Below are positions 63,850-64,000 of a stretch of 64,000 nt of DNA, piece by piece. The position numbers were made by a program, and so were the translations under genes. The notes under the pieces are model-generated. The model was not told the origin of the DNA. It searched no databases and saw nothing but the letters and a program-made list of their open reading frames with translations. The DNA is from Streptococcus oralis (GTDB taxonomy: Bacteria; Bacillota; Bacilli; Lactobacillales; Streptococcaceae), in the NCBI RefSeq assembly GCF_016028255.1, contig NZ_CP065707.1:1-64000 (forward strand), written 5' to 3'. The stretch's first letter is position 1. Every line of letters starts with the position of its first letter.

Positions 63850-64000
63850 ATGAAATCACTAGCTAGACTACTGATCAGTCATGTTTTTATCAGTATCTTT
63901 ATTACCTTTTTCCTACTTTCTGGACATATTGAGCATCCTTTCTTGATTATCTTTCTTTTATTCCTTCCTGTATTGAACAAGGGACAGAGATTCCAAAAAA
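63850..64000 (+). CDS. Partial membrane protein at window end
   Basis: About 50 codons, starting MKSLARLLISHVFISIFITF, with two hydrophobic helices. TAGGAGGTGCCTT precedes the ATG, 10 bases after the DUF3278 stop. Third gene of the unit, cut by the window edge. Confidence 0.7.
   Translation, partial: MKSLARLLISHVFISIFITFFLLSGHIEHPFLIIFLLFLPVLNKGQRFQK

Overview
The window is chromosomal DNA of a Mitis-group Streptococcus (S. mitis / S. oralis / S. pneumoniae relatives). The evidence is a complete blp bacteriocin regulon of pneumococcal design, BOX elements, YSIRK/LPXTG surface proteins, a piu-type iron transporter, and pneumococcus-like gene blocks (hrcA-grpE-dnaK-dnaJ, glnR-glnA, murI-rdgB-scpA-scpB-rluB, rsmH-ftsL-pbpX-mraY). 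The blocks are joined in an order that, from memory, differs from pneumococcal chromosomes. No rRNA, tRNA or CRISPR was found.

1-18.8 kb is the blp island. On the minus strand lies a mosaic of about ten double-glycine-type bacteriocin peptides (one of them broken), small membrane or immunity proteins and CPBP proteases. Most units are driven by near-identical BlpR-type promoters and separated by short hairpin terminators. It includes a class IIa (pediocin-like) peptide with its immunity gene, two tandem two-peptide cassettes, a four-cysteine peptide, and a surface-anchored thioredoxin-like protein that could form the disulfides suggested by the paired cysteines in every mature peptide. A BOX insertion, a nonsense leader mutation, an ISL3-type transposon end and decayed promoter copies show ongoing turnover. 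The export pair blpA-blpB, the pheromone gene blpC, the sensor/regulators blpH-blpR-blpS and blpT follow.

18.8-34.5 kb is housekeeping: ecsBA, a HIT protein, the HrcA/CIRCE heat-shock operon with hairpin-rich gaps, a PadR/DUF2812 cassette, glnA-glnR, an aromatic-acid-exporter-like protein, pgk, a WYL regulator and an NTF2-like protein.

34.6-46.8 kb holds a 1574-residue GH85 endo-beta-N-acetylglucosaminidase, a Na/Pi cotransporter, pepA and the four-gene piu iron-uptake operon. 46.8-53 kb is a tight minus-strand run from murI to yidD (cell wall, nucleotide sanitation, chromosome condensation, rRNA modification). 53.3-58.4 kb is a 1687-residue LPXTG GH95 alpha-L-fucosidase under a promoter and a cre-like site. 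58.4-62.9 kb is the division operon rsmH-ftsL-pbpX-mraY, and the end carries an Xre regulator with a DUF3278 membrane protein and a partial gene.

Together the accessory content fits a mucosal commensal that competes by peptide bacteriocins, strips host N-glycans and fucosylated glycans, and scavenges iron.
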